NCBI GenBank assembly: GCA_016875165.1
Contig: VGSF01000012.1
Location: 1-64,000 of the forward strand
DNA length: 64,000 bases
Direction of reading: 5' to 3'
Source: Deltaproteobacteria bacterium
GTDB taxonomy: Bacteria; Desulfobacterota; SM23-61
Made by a program: the position numbers and the translations under genes. Each line of letters begins with the position of its first letter. Position 1 is the stretch's first letter. Below are positions 1 to 8,978 of the stretch, in pieces. The notes beneath the pieces were generated by a model, which made no database searches, was not told where the DNA came from, and saw only the letters and a list, made by a program, of their open reading frames with translations.

Positions 1-195
1 TTGAGCCTCTTGCAAAAGTATTTTTTTGTGGTTCGACAAGCTTGTCCTGAGCGAACCGTTCACCCTTCGAGAACCTCAGGGCGAACGGTGAGTCGAAGGG
101 CTCACCACGAACGGAAAAACTAAATAAATTCAACCTAAGCCCGTTCACCCTGAGCCTGTCGAAGGGTAAATTACGGACTTTTGCAAGAAGCTCAA
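1..195. mobile_element. Short inverted-repeat element, family A, copy 1
   Basis: The stretch is bounded by 17-19 bp terminal inverted repeats: TTGAGCCTCTTGCAAAAGT at the left and the complement of TTGAGCTTCTTGCAAAAGT at the right (ending about 195). The interior carries smaller palindromes built on GGTTCGACAAGCT and CCCTGAGCCTGTCGAAGGG. It has no coding capacity. A shorter copy lies at 40875-41005. The bases after the right end are AATT and the window opens with TT, so a 4-bp duplication is possible but its left half is outside the window. Confidence 0.7.
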
Positions 196-260
196 TTGAG
201 TTATATATCACATTCAAACGACAGGCTCAAATCTTTTCCCCGCCTTCTTTTCCCTTTATT

Positions 261-3197
261 TCACGCCCGTCTCACCCGGCAGAGGGTGATTTTAGTGTTG
301 GACTGGTCGGAGATCGGGTCTCGTTGGTCGTCAGGGAGAAGCCAGTTGACGCTCTTCCACCGGGAGTAAGGATTTTTCTCCCCCCAGCCGATGGGAACGA
401 ATACCGCCGTCTCCCGGATCCCTGGATGCACCCAGGCCACGGCCTCGATTTTTCCCCGCTGATTTTCCACAATGACTTTATCCCCTGTTTTCAGGCCAAT
501 AGCCTCCGCCTTCTTAGGGTGTATATGGGCGAAAAGATCAGGCCACATCTCCCAGGCCTGCCAGAAAAAATTGCACCAGGAATGGAAGTGAGCCACTGGC
601 GGGCAGGCTGTGATTAGTTCGGTGTCGAACTCCTTTAACAGGGATGAAGGCTTATCCGTGATTTTCACCATCGGAGCAAGACAGGAATAGTTCCAGAATG
701 GGGAGGGGCGGAGTGAATCTGCCGCGCCAATATCCCGGCTCAAGTGGGGTAAATTCATCAGTTGATCCGGTTCGGAATAAAATTCCGGCAAGGCCGTCAT
801 CCCCAATTCATTGAATTTCTTCTCCAGATCTTCGGTCCAGAGTTCTAATTTGCCCGAAGGGGTTGGAATTCGCTTCCCCAGTCTATCGCCGGGATATGAT
901 GAACCCGTAAGATAAAGGGTATCTATTTCCTCCGAGCGGTCATCCAGCAAAGGCATGCGCAAAAAGCCTTTTGGACTTTCCATCATCCTCTTCACCGTCA
1001 CCCCTTTGACCAATGAATTCGCCCTCATCTCGGAATCGAAGAAGACTGATGAGTCTTTATACTCTTCCTTTAAAGCATTCTGCAGCCCAAATCGTTTTCC
1101 TAACTCAACCCAGAAATAAAGATCGGGCCGAGCATCTCCTGGAGGATCGATCATTTTGCGGATCCAGAGGGCCCTGCGGTCTTCCGTGGACCGGTTTATT
1201 TCTCCATATTCCACCCCGTGGGCCGAAGGAAAAACATAATCAGAAATGCAGGAAGTATCATTCTTCCAGATCTCCAGGTGGGCGATGAGCTCCACATTTG
1301 GCAGGCCCTCTTTTAACTTAGACAGGCCTGGCCAAAGGCCGTAAGGGTTTCCGGCCCAGATAATGGCTTTGATCGGATAGGGTTTGCCCGTGCGCATGGA
1401 TTCCACCCAGCCGAGAGGGGACTTGCTGATCCCGGGTTTGATCCTCCCCAAATCTGCTTCGGAAAGACTTGTCCCCAACATCTTGCCGCTCGAGGACATC
1501 TGGAAAGCCGCCCCTTTTCTTCCCCACTGGCCGGTGATCGCCGAAAGAATCATGAAGGCCCGGATGGTTTGAACTCCGTTGGAGTGTTGGGCCAATCCCC
1601 TGCTGGCGAAGATAGTCGCTCTCTCTGCTCTGGAAAATTCCTCAGCCAGCTTTTTTATTTCAACTGCTGGAATTTCAGTGATGGGTTCGGCCCACTCGGG
1701 GGTGTATCTCTTGGACAGGATGAAGTCTTTGATTTTGTCGTAGCCTTCCACCCACCTGACAATGAAATCATTATTGATCAGGTCCCTGGTAATTATGTGC
1801 CAGACCATAGCCAGCGCCAGGGCCATATCCGTTCCGGGCCTGATGGGCAACCATTGATCGGCCTTGGAAGCGGTGGCTGTTTGCCGGGGATCTACCACTA
1901 CCATCTTGGCCCCGTTTTTTAAACGGCAATCATTTATCAGCCCGAAATTCACCGGCCGGGTATCGGCCATGTTTTCCCCCACGATGAGATAAAACGTGGC
2001 TGAACCAAGATCGTCCTCTAAATAGGAATTCCCTGAGCGGCCTCCTTGGAAAAGGGAGAAGGCAATGTCCAGCGCCGTATCACAAAGAGGGGCCGATCCT
2101 GCAAAATTCGGCGTGCCAAAAGCTTTGGCAAAGAAGGGGGCCATCCCCCGCTGCTGCAGGTAGCCGGAGCGAGTAGGGGTGTAGATGGCCAGGCTTTCCG
2201 GGCCATAAGCCTTCCTTATTTTCTGTAATTTCGCCGCAAATTCCTCCAGCGCTTCATCGTAGCTGATCTCGATGTACTTGCCCTCCCCCCTTTTGCCCGT
2301 TCGTTTCAGCGCTCTTACCAGACGGTGGCGGCTGTTGTACATGAGGACATGGTTCAACCCCTTCGAACACAGTTTGCCTTTGGTCGTTGGATCATGGGGA
2401 TTGCCGGTTATGTTTATGACCTTCCCATCTTTAATGTAGAAGAGGGCGGAGCAGGCGTTGAAGCACATGCTGCACCCTCCTGAGAGTACTTCATCGGACG
2501 CAAAAGGAGGAATCTCGCCCTTGAAAGGATAATCCTCCAGACCTTGGCCGGGCATGAGGCTATCCCTGAAAGCAAACGCAAGTTCTGATCTCAACGAAGA
2601 GGTCCAGCTCTTCCGCAAGCGGGGGTAAGGAATGATATCTACCGTTTTTTCTTTTCCGCTGGCCCGCAGAGGCTCCAGATAAATCGTCGAGGGAATTTGC
2701 CCGGAATGATCTAAATTGCGTATATTGCGCCCCTCTTTCTTAGCGTTGGCCAGAAGTTCTTCTTTTACTCCGAAGGTGAGCGCGGACCCTACGCAATGGC
2801 GAGCGCAGTTCGGCCCCATGGCCGGAAAGTCAACGCACAAATCACATTTGTCGGCTATGTTTCTCCGGTAATCGAACCCCATAACTCCGTAAGGGCAGGC
2901 CTTAACACAATTCTGGCAGCCTGTACAGAGGGTTCTATCGATTACGATGATTCCATCTGCCTCTCTTTTGTTGATGGCCTTAGGGTTCGCGCCGCAGGCT
3001 CTTACGCAGGCCGGCCGCTGGCATTGCTGGCAGACCAGATACGTAAATTCCAGTTTCCCGCTCGCTCTATCGTAGCCCCAGAAAACCTGATTGCGGTTCT
3101 GCCGCCATTTTAACCGGTGAACCAGCTTGCAAGCGGTCACGCAGGTCAAACAACCGGTGCAACGTTCGGGGTCAAACATCAAAGCCAGTTGTTTCAT
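261..3197 (-). CDS. Ferredoxin-molybdopterin oxidoreductase fusion (DMSO reductase superfamily)
   Basis: A 978-residue protein that joins an electron-transfer subunit to a catalytic subunit. Residues 1-145 hold four cysteine groups of a DmsB/NrfC-type 4x[4Fe-4S] ferredoxin: C13/16/19/23, C56/59/64/68, C91/94/97/101 and C118/121/131/135. From about 240 a molybdopterin oxidoreductase begins with its own cluster motif C242-x2-C245-x3-C249 and C277, followed by the Mo-bis-MGD domains and a C-terminal dinucleotide-binding domain. The Cys in SAPLCDTA is a candidate Mo ligand. In most relatives these are separate genes. There is no twin-arginine leader, so a cytoplasmic or membrane-inner-face site is inferred. 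The substrate is not recognisable. A family C element sits directly upstream of the start, and no clear ribosome site is seen. The membrane protein at 3792-4493 may be its quinone or haem partner. Confidence 0.88.
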   Translation of the reverse strand: MKQLALMFDPERCTGCLTCVTACKLVHRLKWRQNRNQVFWGYDRASGKLEFTYLVCQQCQRPACVRACGANPKAINKREADGIIVIDRTLCTGCQNCVKACPYGVMGFDYRRNIADKCDLCVDFPAMGPNCARHCVGSALTFGVKEELLANAKKEGRNIRNLDHSGQIPSTIYLEPLRASGKEKTVDIIPYPRLRKSWTSSLRSELAFAFRDSLMPGQGLEDYPFKGEIPPFASDEVLSGGCSMCFNACSALFYIKDGKVINITGNPHDPTTKGKLCSKGLNHVLMYNSRHRLVRALKRTGKRGEGKYIEISYDEALEEFAAKLQKIRKAYGPESLAIYTPTRSGYLQQRGMAPFFAKAFGTPNFAGSAPLCDTALDIAFSLFQGGRSGNSYLEDDLGSATFYLIVGENMADTRPVNFGLINDCRLKNGAKMVVVDPRQTATASKADQWLPIRPGTDMALALAMVWHIITRDLINNDFIVRWVEGYDKIKDFILSKRYTPEWAEPITEIPAVEIKKLAEEFSRAERATIFASRGLAQHSNGVQTIRAFMILSAITGQWGRKGAAFQMSSSGKMLGTSLSEADLGRIKPGISKSPLGWVESMRTGKPYPIKAIIWAGNPYGLWPGLSKLKEGLPNVELIAHLEIWKNDTSCISDYVFPSAHGVEYGEINRSTEDRRALWIRKMIDPPGDARPDLYFWVELGKRFGLQNALKEEYKDSSVFFDSEMRANSLVKGVTVKRMMESPKGFLRMPLLDDRSEEIDTLYLTGSSYPGDRLGKRIPTPSGKLELWTEDLEKKFNELGMTALPEFYSEPDQLMNLPHLSRDIGAADSLRPSPFWNYSCLAPMVKITDKPSSLLKEFDTELITACPPVAHFHSWCNFFWQAWEMWPDLFAHIHPKKAEAIGLKTGDKVIVENQRGKIEAVAWVHPGIRETAVFVPIGWGEKNPYSRWKSVNWLLPDDQRDPISDQSNTKITLCRVRRA

Positions 3198-3210
3198 AAA
3201 TGAATTAAAA

Positions 3211-3476
3211 GTATCAGTTTAGCGATTTGAAAAAATGGTATTAAAGCCTTGGTTGAGGGCCGGGGGTTAGAGCGCAAGGCGCCGGAAGCATCGGTTGGGT
3301 TTCCGCTTGGCCTCGAGGACAAAAGATCGTTTCCTGCGAAGGAGGCGGGGGTTCTTCCCCGCCCCATATGCGGAGAAATAAGCGCCTTATGATTCCAAGC
3401 GTTCCGCTCTGGCCCCCGGCCCCTGGGATCCCTTGCCCCTTACAACACACCTTTTTTCAAAGGGCTGAAGTGTTAC
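3211..3476. mobile_element. Palindromic element, family C, copy 1
   Basis: A 266-bp non-coding element. Its ends match the family C terminal repeat (consensus GTAACANTTTAGCNNTTTGA). It is flanked by the perfect 8-bp direct repeat AATTAAAA at 3203-3210 and 3477-3484, read as a target-site duplication. The interior is itself a long imperfect palindrome (GCCGGGGG...CCCCCGGC). An almost identical inverted copy is at 61897-62162. It lies 13 bp upstream of the molybdopterin oxidoreductase start. Confidence 0.85.
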
Positions 3477-3607
3477 AATTAAAATAAGAAAGGGTTCGAG
3501 GATTCCAGGGTGCGGGTTTCGGGTTACGAGTTGCGCGTTCCGTTTTTTCTCCTTATTCCCCTGCTATCCCATTTTTCTATTTGTTTTTTCCTGGCGCCTT
3601 AAACCTT

Positions 3608-3760
3608 GATGATCTCGTAAAAAGTCGGCAGAAGAGTCATTGCGAACGAAAGTGAAGCAATCTCGTTTTTATAAGTACTTGAAAATACGGGATTGCTTCG
3701 TCGTACCGCATTGGCGGAACTCCTCGCAATGACGAAAACGGAATTTTTTACGACTTAATC
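3608..3760. mobile_element. Inverted-repeat element, family B, copy 1
   Basis: Ends are GATGATCTCGTAAAAAGTC and the imperfect complement ending TTACGACTTAATC. The 6-bp direct repeat AACCTT flanks it (3602-3607 and 3761-3766). The interior is the type I body (TCATTGCGA...GAAGCAATCTCG), shared with the copy at 48635. No ORF. Confidence 0.85.
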
Positions 3761-3791
3761 AACCTTGTGCCCTGCGCCATTTGCCTTACGC

Positions 3792-4493
3792 TTAAAAATA
3801 AGGACAAGACTGCATGAGATGAAACAGCAATCCAATCATTGCCGCAATTCCCAACCCTATGTGAAGGTATCGCCCCCAGCCCTGGCTGAAATTCAGGTAG
3901 AGGGGAGGGCTTCCGCATATCTGGCAAACCCAGCGCCTTTCAGCCCGGGTTAGCCAGAGGTATCGGGCGGCTTTCCAGGGATTCCGCAACCAATTATGCA
4001 GACTGAGGCTAAATGTCCCCTCGCTGGCCTGGCCATCCATTTGTTCAAGAAGCGCTTTTTTGGCTTGAATGTTATGTTCCAGCCTTGTCTCCGCTGGCCC
4101 GGGGTTGTAAAAAAGATGCGCCCTGAAATCAATATTTTTATGGATTTGCCTGCTGGATAGAAAGCGCAGGTTTAACCCTAAGAGGAAGAGCAGGAACAGG
4201 GCCACAGTCAGGAGTCCGGCCAGGCTGAAAAAATTACCGCCGGAATGGATCAGGATCAAAGCCAATCCCCCTAACCCCAGAAGGACATGCAAATCATCCC
4301 AGAATTTCTTGGAATGAGGAAAGGGGACAATGCGCCGCATGAAGAGATAGAAAAAGGCGGAAAGCAAAAAGGCCGCGCCCAGAAGGCCAGTAGTTGGCTC
4401 TCCGGAGGAGAAAGCTGAATGCAGGCCTCCTACCGCAGCCCAAAACCCAAGGGCCAGCAAGAGGATGCTGACGATAAAATTCACCCGGCTCAA
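3792..4493 (-). CDS. Membrane protein with two His-x13-His pairs (cytochrome b-like)
   Basis: A 233-residue protein with about five hydrophobic segments: roughly residues 5-25, 36-52, 68-84, 89-108 and 208-226. Two pairs of histidines, H69/H83 and H211/H225, are each 14 residues apart inside hydrophobic helices. This spacing suits axial ligands of b-type haems as in cytochrome b561 or ferric-reductase-like proteins. A CxxC (C190/C193) lies in the soluble stretch before the last helix. The start is a TTG without a good ribosome site, so the first few residues are uncertain. Haem binding and partnership with the molybdopterin fusion 0.6 kb away are inferences; I do not recognise the exact family. 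Confidence 0.65.
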   Translation of the reverse strand: MSRVNFIVSILLLALGFWAAVGGLHSAFSSGEPTTGLLGAAFLLSAFFYLFMRRIVPFPHSKKFWDDLHVLLGLGGLALILIHSGGNFFSLAGLLTVALFLLFLLGLNLRFLSSRQIHKNIDFRAHLFYNPGPAETRLEHNIQAKKALLEQMDGQASEGTFSLSLHNWLRNPWKAARYLWLTRAERRWVCQICGSPPLYLNFSQGWGRYLHIGLGIAAMIGLLFHLMQSCPYF

Positions 4494-4539
4494 TTCCGTC
4501 GCCCTGTCAAGGAACCCCTTCCCTTGCCCCCTTCACTTT

Positions 4540-4660
4540 GATCAGTAATCTATTTATTTCAGCAGTGGGTTTAGAAATTGTTTTCTCCCGGCCGATGCTG
4601 CCAGCGCTCATCTCCCTTCCAACTTGGCCGCGATTAGAGTGGCGGCTCAAAAGGAAAGGG
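4540..4660. repeat. Probable remnant of the family D element
   Basis: Positions 4588-4612 match the interior of the element at 60186-60455, in inverse orientation, over CTCCCGGCCGATGCTGCC and the following GCGCTCA. Nothing coding is seen between the two flanking minus-strand genes. Terminal repeats are not recognisable, so this is read as a decayed fragment. Confidence 0.4.
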
Positions 4661-4676
4661 GGGTCAATATTTATTT

Positions 4677-5474
4677 CTAACCAACCAGGGTTCCGGCCCG
4701 ATTGGCCTTTAAGAATTTCAAGCAGAAGTCATCTTTGCCCATCAGAGTTTCGGAAACGAGAATGCTGGTCATTATCTTCTGGTCCAGAGGATCCACGATG
4801 GCCCCGGTAAGGCCGGCTCCAATGCAAAGGACCATGAAGAGTCGATTCACCAGGAATCGGCTGGGAAGCCCGAAAGAAACGTTGGAAAGGCCGCAGATCG
4901 TTCGCACACCGGGAAATTCCCGGCGCAGGTTGCGGATGGTTTCAAATGCCAGAATCCCGTTGTCTTTATTCACGCTGATCGGCTGAATCATCGGGTCAAG
5001 GTGAATTCTTTCAATGGGAATTCCGAGTTTGGTTAAATTCTGCATAAGGAAAGAGGCATTTCTTAAGGCTTCTTCCACGGTTTTGGGAATGCCTCGATCA
5101 TCCATACAGAGGGCCACAACATCACATTCCCTCTCCTGAACGATGGCCTTCATGGCTGCAAATCGGTTTGACTCTGCCGTGGTGGAGTTAATCATCGGCC
5201 TCTTCTTTACCTTCCTGGCCATGGCCTTAAGCGCTTTCGGGTCTGGACTGTCCAGGGCCAGGGGAACATCCACGGCGGCTTCCACCACCTCGACCAGCCA
5301 GTTCAAATCTTCCAACTCGCTGCCGATGCGCGACCCGGCATTGACGTCGATATAATCCGCCCCGGCTTTGACCTGCTTCTGCACATCTGCCGTTATGAAA
5401 GCCGCATCGCGTTTCTCCACCGCTTCATTTATATCTTTCCTGCTGGTATTGATTCTTTCGCCTACGATTAACAT
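4677..5474 (-). CDS. Methyltetrahydrofolate:corrinoid methyltransferase, AcsE-like
   Basis: A 265-residue single-domain protein with the pterin-binding (dihydropteroate synthase-like) TIM barrel. Typical family blocks are visible: MLIVGERINTS at the start, GADYIDVNAGSR near 38-49, LALDSP near 72, INSTTAE near 95, and a C-terminal glycine-rich strand. Family members such as AcsE move the methyl group of methyl-tetrahydrofolate to a corrinoid protein in the Wood-Ljungdahl pathway; related proteins serve corrinoid demethylation systems. No corrinoid protein or CO dehydrogenase gene is next to it, so the acceptor is unknown. A GGGGGAAG ribosome site lies upstream of the ATG. Confidence 0.82.
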   Translation of the reverse strand: MLIVGERINTSRKDINEAVEKRDAAFITADVQKQVKAGADYIDVNAGSRIGSELEDLNWLVEVVEAAVDVPLALDSPDPKALKAMARKVKKRPMINSTTAESNRFAAMKAIVQERECDVVALCMDDRGIPKTVEEALRNASFLMQNLTKLGIPIERIHLDPMIQPISVNKDNGILAFETIRNLRREFPGVRTICGLSNVSFGLPSRFLVNRLFMVLCIGAGLTGAIVDPLDQKIMTSILVSETLMGKDDFCLKFLKANRAGTLVG

Positions 5475-5499
5475 ATTCGCTTCCCCCTGTATGATAACT

Positions 5500-5599
5500 G
5501 ATGGCTTCGTAAATAGCCCACTGCCAGGGCGGGGTTCCGCCTGTGGCGGGAAAGTCTTTTACTTGGCCATGCTCTTTGATGACTTTTTACGAGACCATC
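5500..5599. mobile_element. Inverted-repeat element, family B, copy 2
   Basis: A 100-bp element with ends GATGGCTTCGTAAATAGCC and GACTTTTTACGAGACCATC. It is the only family B copy here without a matching flanking repeat (ATAACT against AATATC). A small CCGCCTGTGGCGG palindrome sits inside it at 5537-5549. Confidence 0.7.
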
Positions 5600-5668
5600 A
5601 ATATCCGTCTAAGAAAAAAATATGGGCCAGCTATTCGATGAGTGATATTTAATGTGGCTGATATTTTT

Positions 5669-6007
5669 TGTCAAGAAAAATATCGGAATTTCTTGCCCAT
5701 CTTCACTTTTCATTTTCGCTCATGATTTCAGAATGATGGTCATGACCAGGCCCGGACGGAAGGGGGAATCTCTCGAGAGCGCAAGGCAGTATTTCTTTCA
5801 TGGAAAAGGGCGGGGCTTCCGCCCATGATGCCTTGACTTCCTTCGATCCCGCCTTTTCTTTGCGGAAGAAAAGCACGGGCCATGTTAAATCTTTTTCCCG
5901 CCGGCGCTCCCTCTTTCATCCCCCTCCCGTCCGGGCTTTGCCCATCACTCTGTATTATTGAATTTATTCAAAAGTGAAGGCGGGCAAGATCGGAATTTTT
6001 ATTGACA
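5669..6007. mobile_element. Short inverted-repeat element, family E
   Basis: A 339-bp stretch bounded by roughly 38-bp imperfect inverted repeats. The left end starts TGTCAAGAAAAATATCGG and runs to CTTCACTTTT; the complement of the right end starts TGTCAATAAAAATTCCGAT and also runs to CTTCACTTTT. The interior is GC-rich and non-coding. I could not find a flanking direct repeat. The right end supplies the TTGACA of the promoter proposed for the phosphorylase gene. Confidence 0.65.
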
Positions 6008-6030
6008 GGCTAAGGGAAAAGAGATAATTA
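6002..6030 (+). promoter_or_regulatory. Candidate sigma70-type promoter for the glucan phosphorylase
   Basis: TTGACA at 6002-6007, a 17-bp spacer, and TAATTA at 6025-6030 (GATAAT overlaps two bases upstream). It points to the phosphorylase start at 6121. The -35 hexamer is the outer end of the family E terminal repeat. Confidence 0.5.
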
Positions 6031-6120
6031 TTATTTGGATTATCCGGCCTTTTATAATGAACATTTCAGGAAATGATCCTGGGCAAAATCAGGATCATAT
6101 ATTTTACCCGGGGGTGAAGG

Positions 6121-8670
6121 ATGAAGGATATTGTTGTTTACACAGTAACGCCCAACTTGCCGGAGCGTTTACGCCCTTTGATGGACCTGGCCAAAAATCT
6201 CTGGTTCAGCTGGAACCTGGGAGGAATCAACCTCTTCCGCTCCGTCGACCAGAATCTCTGGGAAGAAACCAATCATAACCCGCTGGCCATCCTGGGCCGC
6301 CTGGGGAACGAACGGATTCAGGAGCTTTTAGGAGATGAAGGTTTCCTGTCAGAGATGGATCTAATCTTTACGGAATTCAAGCGCTACATGGAGAAAGGCA
6401 AGGCCTACCACTTCGGCCTGGAAACCCCCTTTGATTTTACAGTAGCTTACCTATCGGCGGAATACGGTCTGACCGACTGTCTGCCCATCTATTCTGGCGG
6501 GCTGGGAGTTCTGGCCGGAGATCACCTGAAGTCGGCCAGCGACCTGCGTGTCCCCATCGTCGGGGTGGGGCTCTTCTACCAGAAAGGGTATTTCCGTCAG
6601 TATCTGAATGTTGACGGCTGGCAGCAGGAGACTTACCCGGATAATGATTTTCACGTCCTTCCGGCAACCATAGAGCGGGATGAAAAAGGAGATCCTCTGT
6701 CCATCGAACTACCCATAAAAAACCGTAAGGTAAAAGTGCGAGTCTGGCGCATCGCCGTTGGACGGATTCCGCTTTTTATGCTGGATACCAACACGGTGGA
6801 AAATTCAGAGGAAGACAGGGATATCACCTCCGCCCTGTACGGAGGCGACCGGGAAATGAGGCTCAAGCAGGAAATCGTTTTGGGAATCGGCGGTGTCAGC
6901 GCCCTGGACAAGATGGGTTATCGCCCGGCCGTTTTTCATATGAACGAAGGACATTCAGCTCTGGCCATTATGGAAAGGATTCGCCTGCTGATGGAAAAGC
7001 ATCAAATCTCCTTTGCCGAGGCCCGGGAAGCAGTGTACGCCAGCAACATCTTTACCACCCATACCCCCATTCCGGCCGGCATAGACATCTTCGACCGGCC
7101 GCTGATGGAAGCATGTCTGGGAACTTATGTTCGCGCTCTGGGGATTTCCATGGAAACCTTTCTTTCTCTGGGAGCCGAGGGATCGAACCCGAACGAACCC
7201 TTCAACATGGCTGTGATGGCCCTGAAGAATTCAGCCAGGACCAATGGAGTCAGTGAATTACACAAAAATATCTCCCGGCGCATGTGGAGGCGGATCTGGC
7301 CGACTCTGCCCGAAGTGGACATCCCCATCGAAGGGGTGACCAATGGGATTCATATTCCCTCATATATCTCCGATGACATGTCCCGCCTTTTCAATCGCTA
7401 CCTGGGCCGAAAATGGGCCGAAGACCCGGATAATGTCAAGGTTTGGGAGCGGGTCAACCGCATCCCCAATTCCGAATTATGGCGCGCCCACGAGCGCCGG
7501 CGGGAAAGACTGGTGGCCTTTACCCGCCAGAGGCTTCAGGAGCAACTTCTTCGCCGGGGCGCCCAAAAAATAGACATCCAGGCGGCAGGCGAAGTGTTGA
7601 ACCAGGAGGCCTTGACCATCGGGTTTGCCAGGCGCTTTGCCGTTTACAAACGGGGCGACCTCATTTTGAAAGACCCGGTCCGTCTGGCTAAAATTTTGAA
7701 TGACCCCCAGAAGCCCGCGCAGATTATCTTTGCCGGCAAAGCGCACCCCCAGGATAATGAAGGCAAGATGGTCATCAAGAATATCATCCATTTAGCCCAG
7801 CAGCCGGAGTTCCGGCACAAGATCGCCTTCATCGAAGACTACGATCTGACCGTAGCCCGTTACCTGGTGCAGGGTTCTGACGTCTGGTTGAACAACCCGC
7901 TCCGGCCGCTGGAGGCCTGCGGGACGAGTGGCATGAAAGCCGCGGCCAACGGCGCCTTAAACATGAGTGTGCTGGACGGCTGGTGGGCGGAAGGTTATCA
8001 GTCCGGCTTGGGGTGGGCCATAGGCGCCGGAGAAAACTATGAAGACCATGAGTACCAAAACCTGGTGGAGAGCCAGGCCATTTATGACCTTTTGGAAAGG
8101 CATGTCGTCCCTCTCTTTTACGAGCGCGGCCGGGACAACATACCCCGGGAATGGATCAACACCATGAAAAAATCCATGTCCACCCTGGCGGCTCGTTTCA
8201 ACGCTCATCGGATGGTGGAAAACTATATCCATCAATTTTATCTGCCTTTAGCTCTCAACTGGCAGCAAATCGAGGCGAATCATTTTGAGAAAATCCGGTC
8301 TTTTTCCACCTGGGTCAACCACCTGCGAGGAAACTGGCCTCAATTAAAGATTCTGGAGAAACGAGCCGATGCTCGGCGAGTAATCCCGCTGGGTGAAACG
8401 CTGAAGGTGGAAGCCTCTCTACAATTAGGGCGGATTTCCCCTCAGGATATTTCTGTGAGTATTTATTACGGGCTCATCGATTCTAAGGCGGATTTCATCG
8501 AGCGAGACATTATTATCCTCCAGGATTTCAGCCGGGAAGGACAACAGACGATTTTCCGGGGAGAGATCCCCAGTCAGAAAGTGGGCCGCTTTGGCTTTCG
8601 GGTACGCATCCTCCCATCTCATCCTTTGTTGGCCAACCCATATTCCCTGGGGTTGATCTTGTGGGGATGA
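6121..8670 (+). CDS. glgP: Alpha-glucan (glycogen/starch) phosphorylase, GT35
   Basis: An 849-residue enzyme that releases glucose 1-phosphate from alpha-1,4-glucans by phosphorolysis. The N-terminal block resembles the DUF3417 domain found in the compact alpha-glucan phosphorylase branch. The pyridoxal-phosphate site GTSGMKAAANGALN is near residues 601-614, with the cofactor lysine at about K606. Other conserved blocks are GGLGVLAGDHLKSASD near 127 and TNGIHIPSY near 408. Length fits this short branch rather than the animal or E. coli GlgP type. It stands alone between mobile elements; no glycogen synthesis genes are nearby. The start follows a GGGTGAAGG ribosome site. Confidence 0.95.
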   Translation: MKDIVVYTVTPNLPERLRPLMDLAKNLWFSWNLGGINLFRSVDQNLWEETNHNPLAILGRLGNERIQELLGDEGFLSEMDLIFTEFKRYMEKGKAYHFGLETPFDFTVAYLSAEYGLTDCLPIYSGGLGVLAGDHLKSASDLRVPIVGVGLFYQKGYFRQYLNVDGWQQETYPDNDFHVLPATIERDEKGDPLSIELPIKNRKVKVRVWRIAVGRIPLFMLDTNTVENSEEDRDITSALYGGDREMRLKQEIVLGIGGVSALDKMGYRPAVFHMNEGHSALAIMERIRLLMEKHQISFAEAREAVYASNIFTTHTPIPAGIDIFDRPLMEACLGTYVRALGISMETFLSLGAEGSNPNEPFNMAVMALKNSARTNGVSELHKNISRRMWRRIWPTLPEVDIPIEGVTNGIHIPSYISDDMSRLFNRYLGRKWAEDPDNVKVWERVNRIPNSELWRAHERRRERLVAFTRQRLQEQLLRRGAQKIDIQAAGEVLNQEALTIGFARRFAVYKRGDLILKDPVRLAKILNDPQKPAQIIFAGKAHPQDNEGKMVIKNIIHLAQQPEFRHKIAFIEDYDLTVARYLVQGSDVWLNNPLRPLEACGTSGMKAAANGALNMSVLDGWWAEGYQSGLGWAIGAGENYEDHEYQNLVESQAIYDLLERHVVPLFYERGRDNIPREWINTMKKSMSTLAARFNAHRMVENYIHQFYLPLALNWQQIEANHFEKIRSFSTWVNHLRGNWPQLKILEKRADARRVIPLGETLKVEASLQLGRISPQDISVSIYYGLIDSKADFIERDIIILQDFSREGQQTIFRGEIPSQKVGRFGFRVRILPSHPLLANPYSLGLILWG

Positions 8671-8798
8671 GAAAAGAATTTTGTAAATTAGCCACAGAGG
8701 ACACAGAGATCACAGAGTTTTTAAAACCATTATTAAGAAAAGGTAAAGGGATAAGTGTCAAGTCTCTAAAGCGATCCCGCTGATGACTTACTAAAGTT

Positions 8799-8931
8799 GA
8801 TGGTCTCGTAAAAAGTCTGAAAATACGTTTTTCTGTCATTCCGGCGAAAGGGGGAATCCAGTTAATTCAAGCAGTTCTGGACTCTTGCTTTCGCAGGAGT
8901 GACGGCTTTTAAGACTTTTTACGAGATCATC
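8799..8931. mobile_element. Inverted-repeat element, family B, copy 3
   Basis: Ends GATGGTCTCGTAAAAAGTC and GACTTTTTACGAGATCATC. It is flanked by the 6-bp direct repeat AAAGTT (8793-8798, 8932-8937). The interior is the type II body (GTCATTCCGGCGAAAG...GGAATCCAG), shared with the copy at 25453. The rest of the gap 8671-8978 holds an ACAGAGGACACAGAGATCAC low-complexity tract and one copy of the GGAAATTCCTATACAAT motif. Confidence 0.88.
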
Positions 8932-8978
8932 AAAGTTGAAAAAGGAAATTCCTATACAATCAAGTTACGGGTTTCGGG

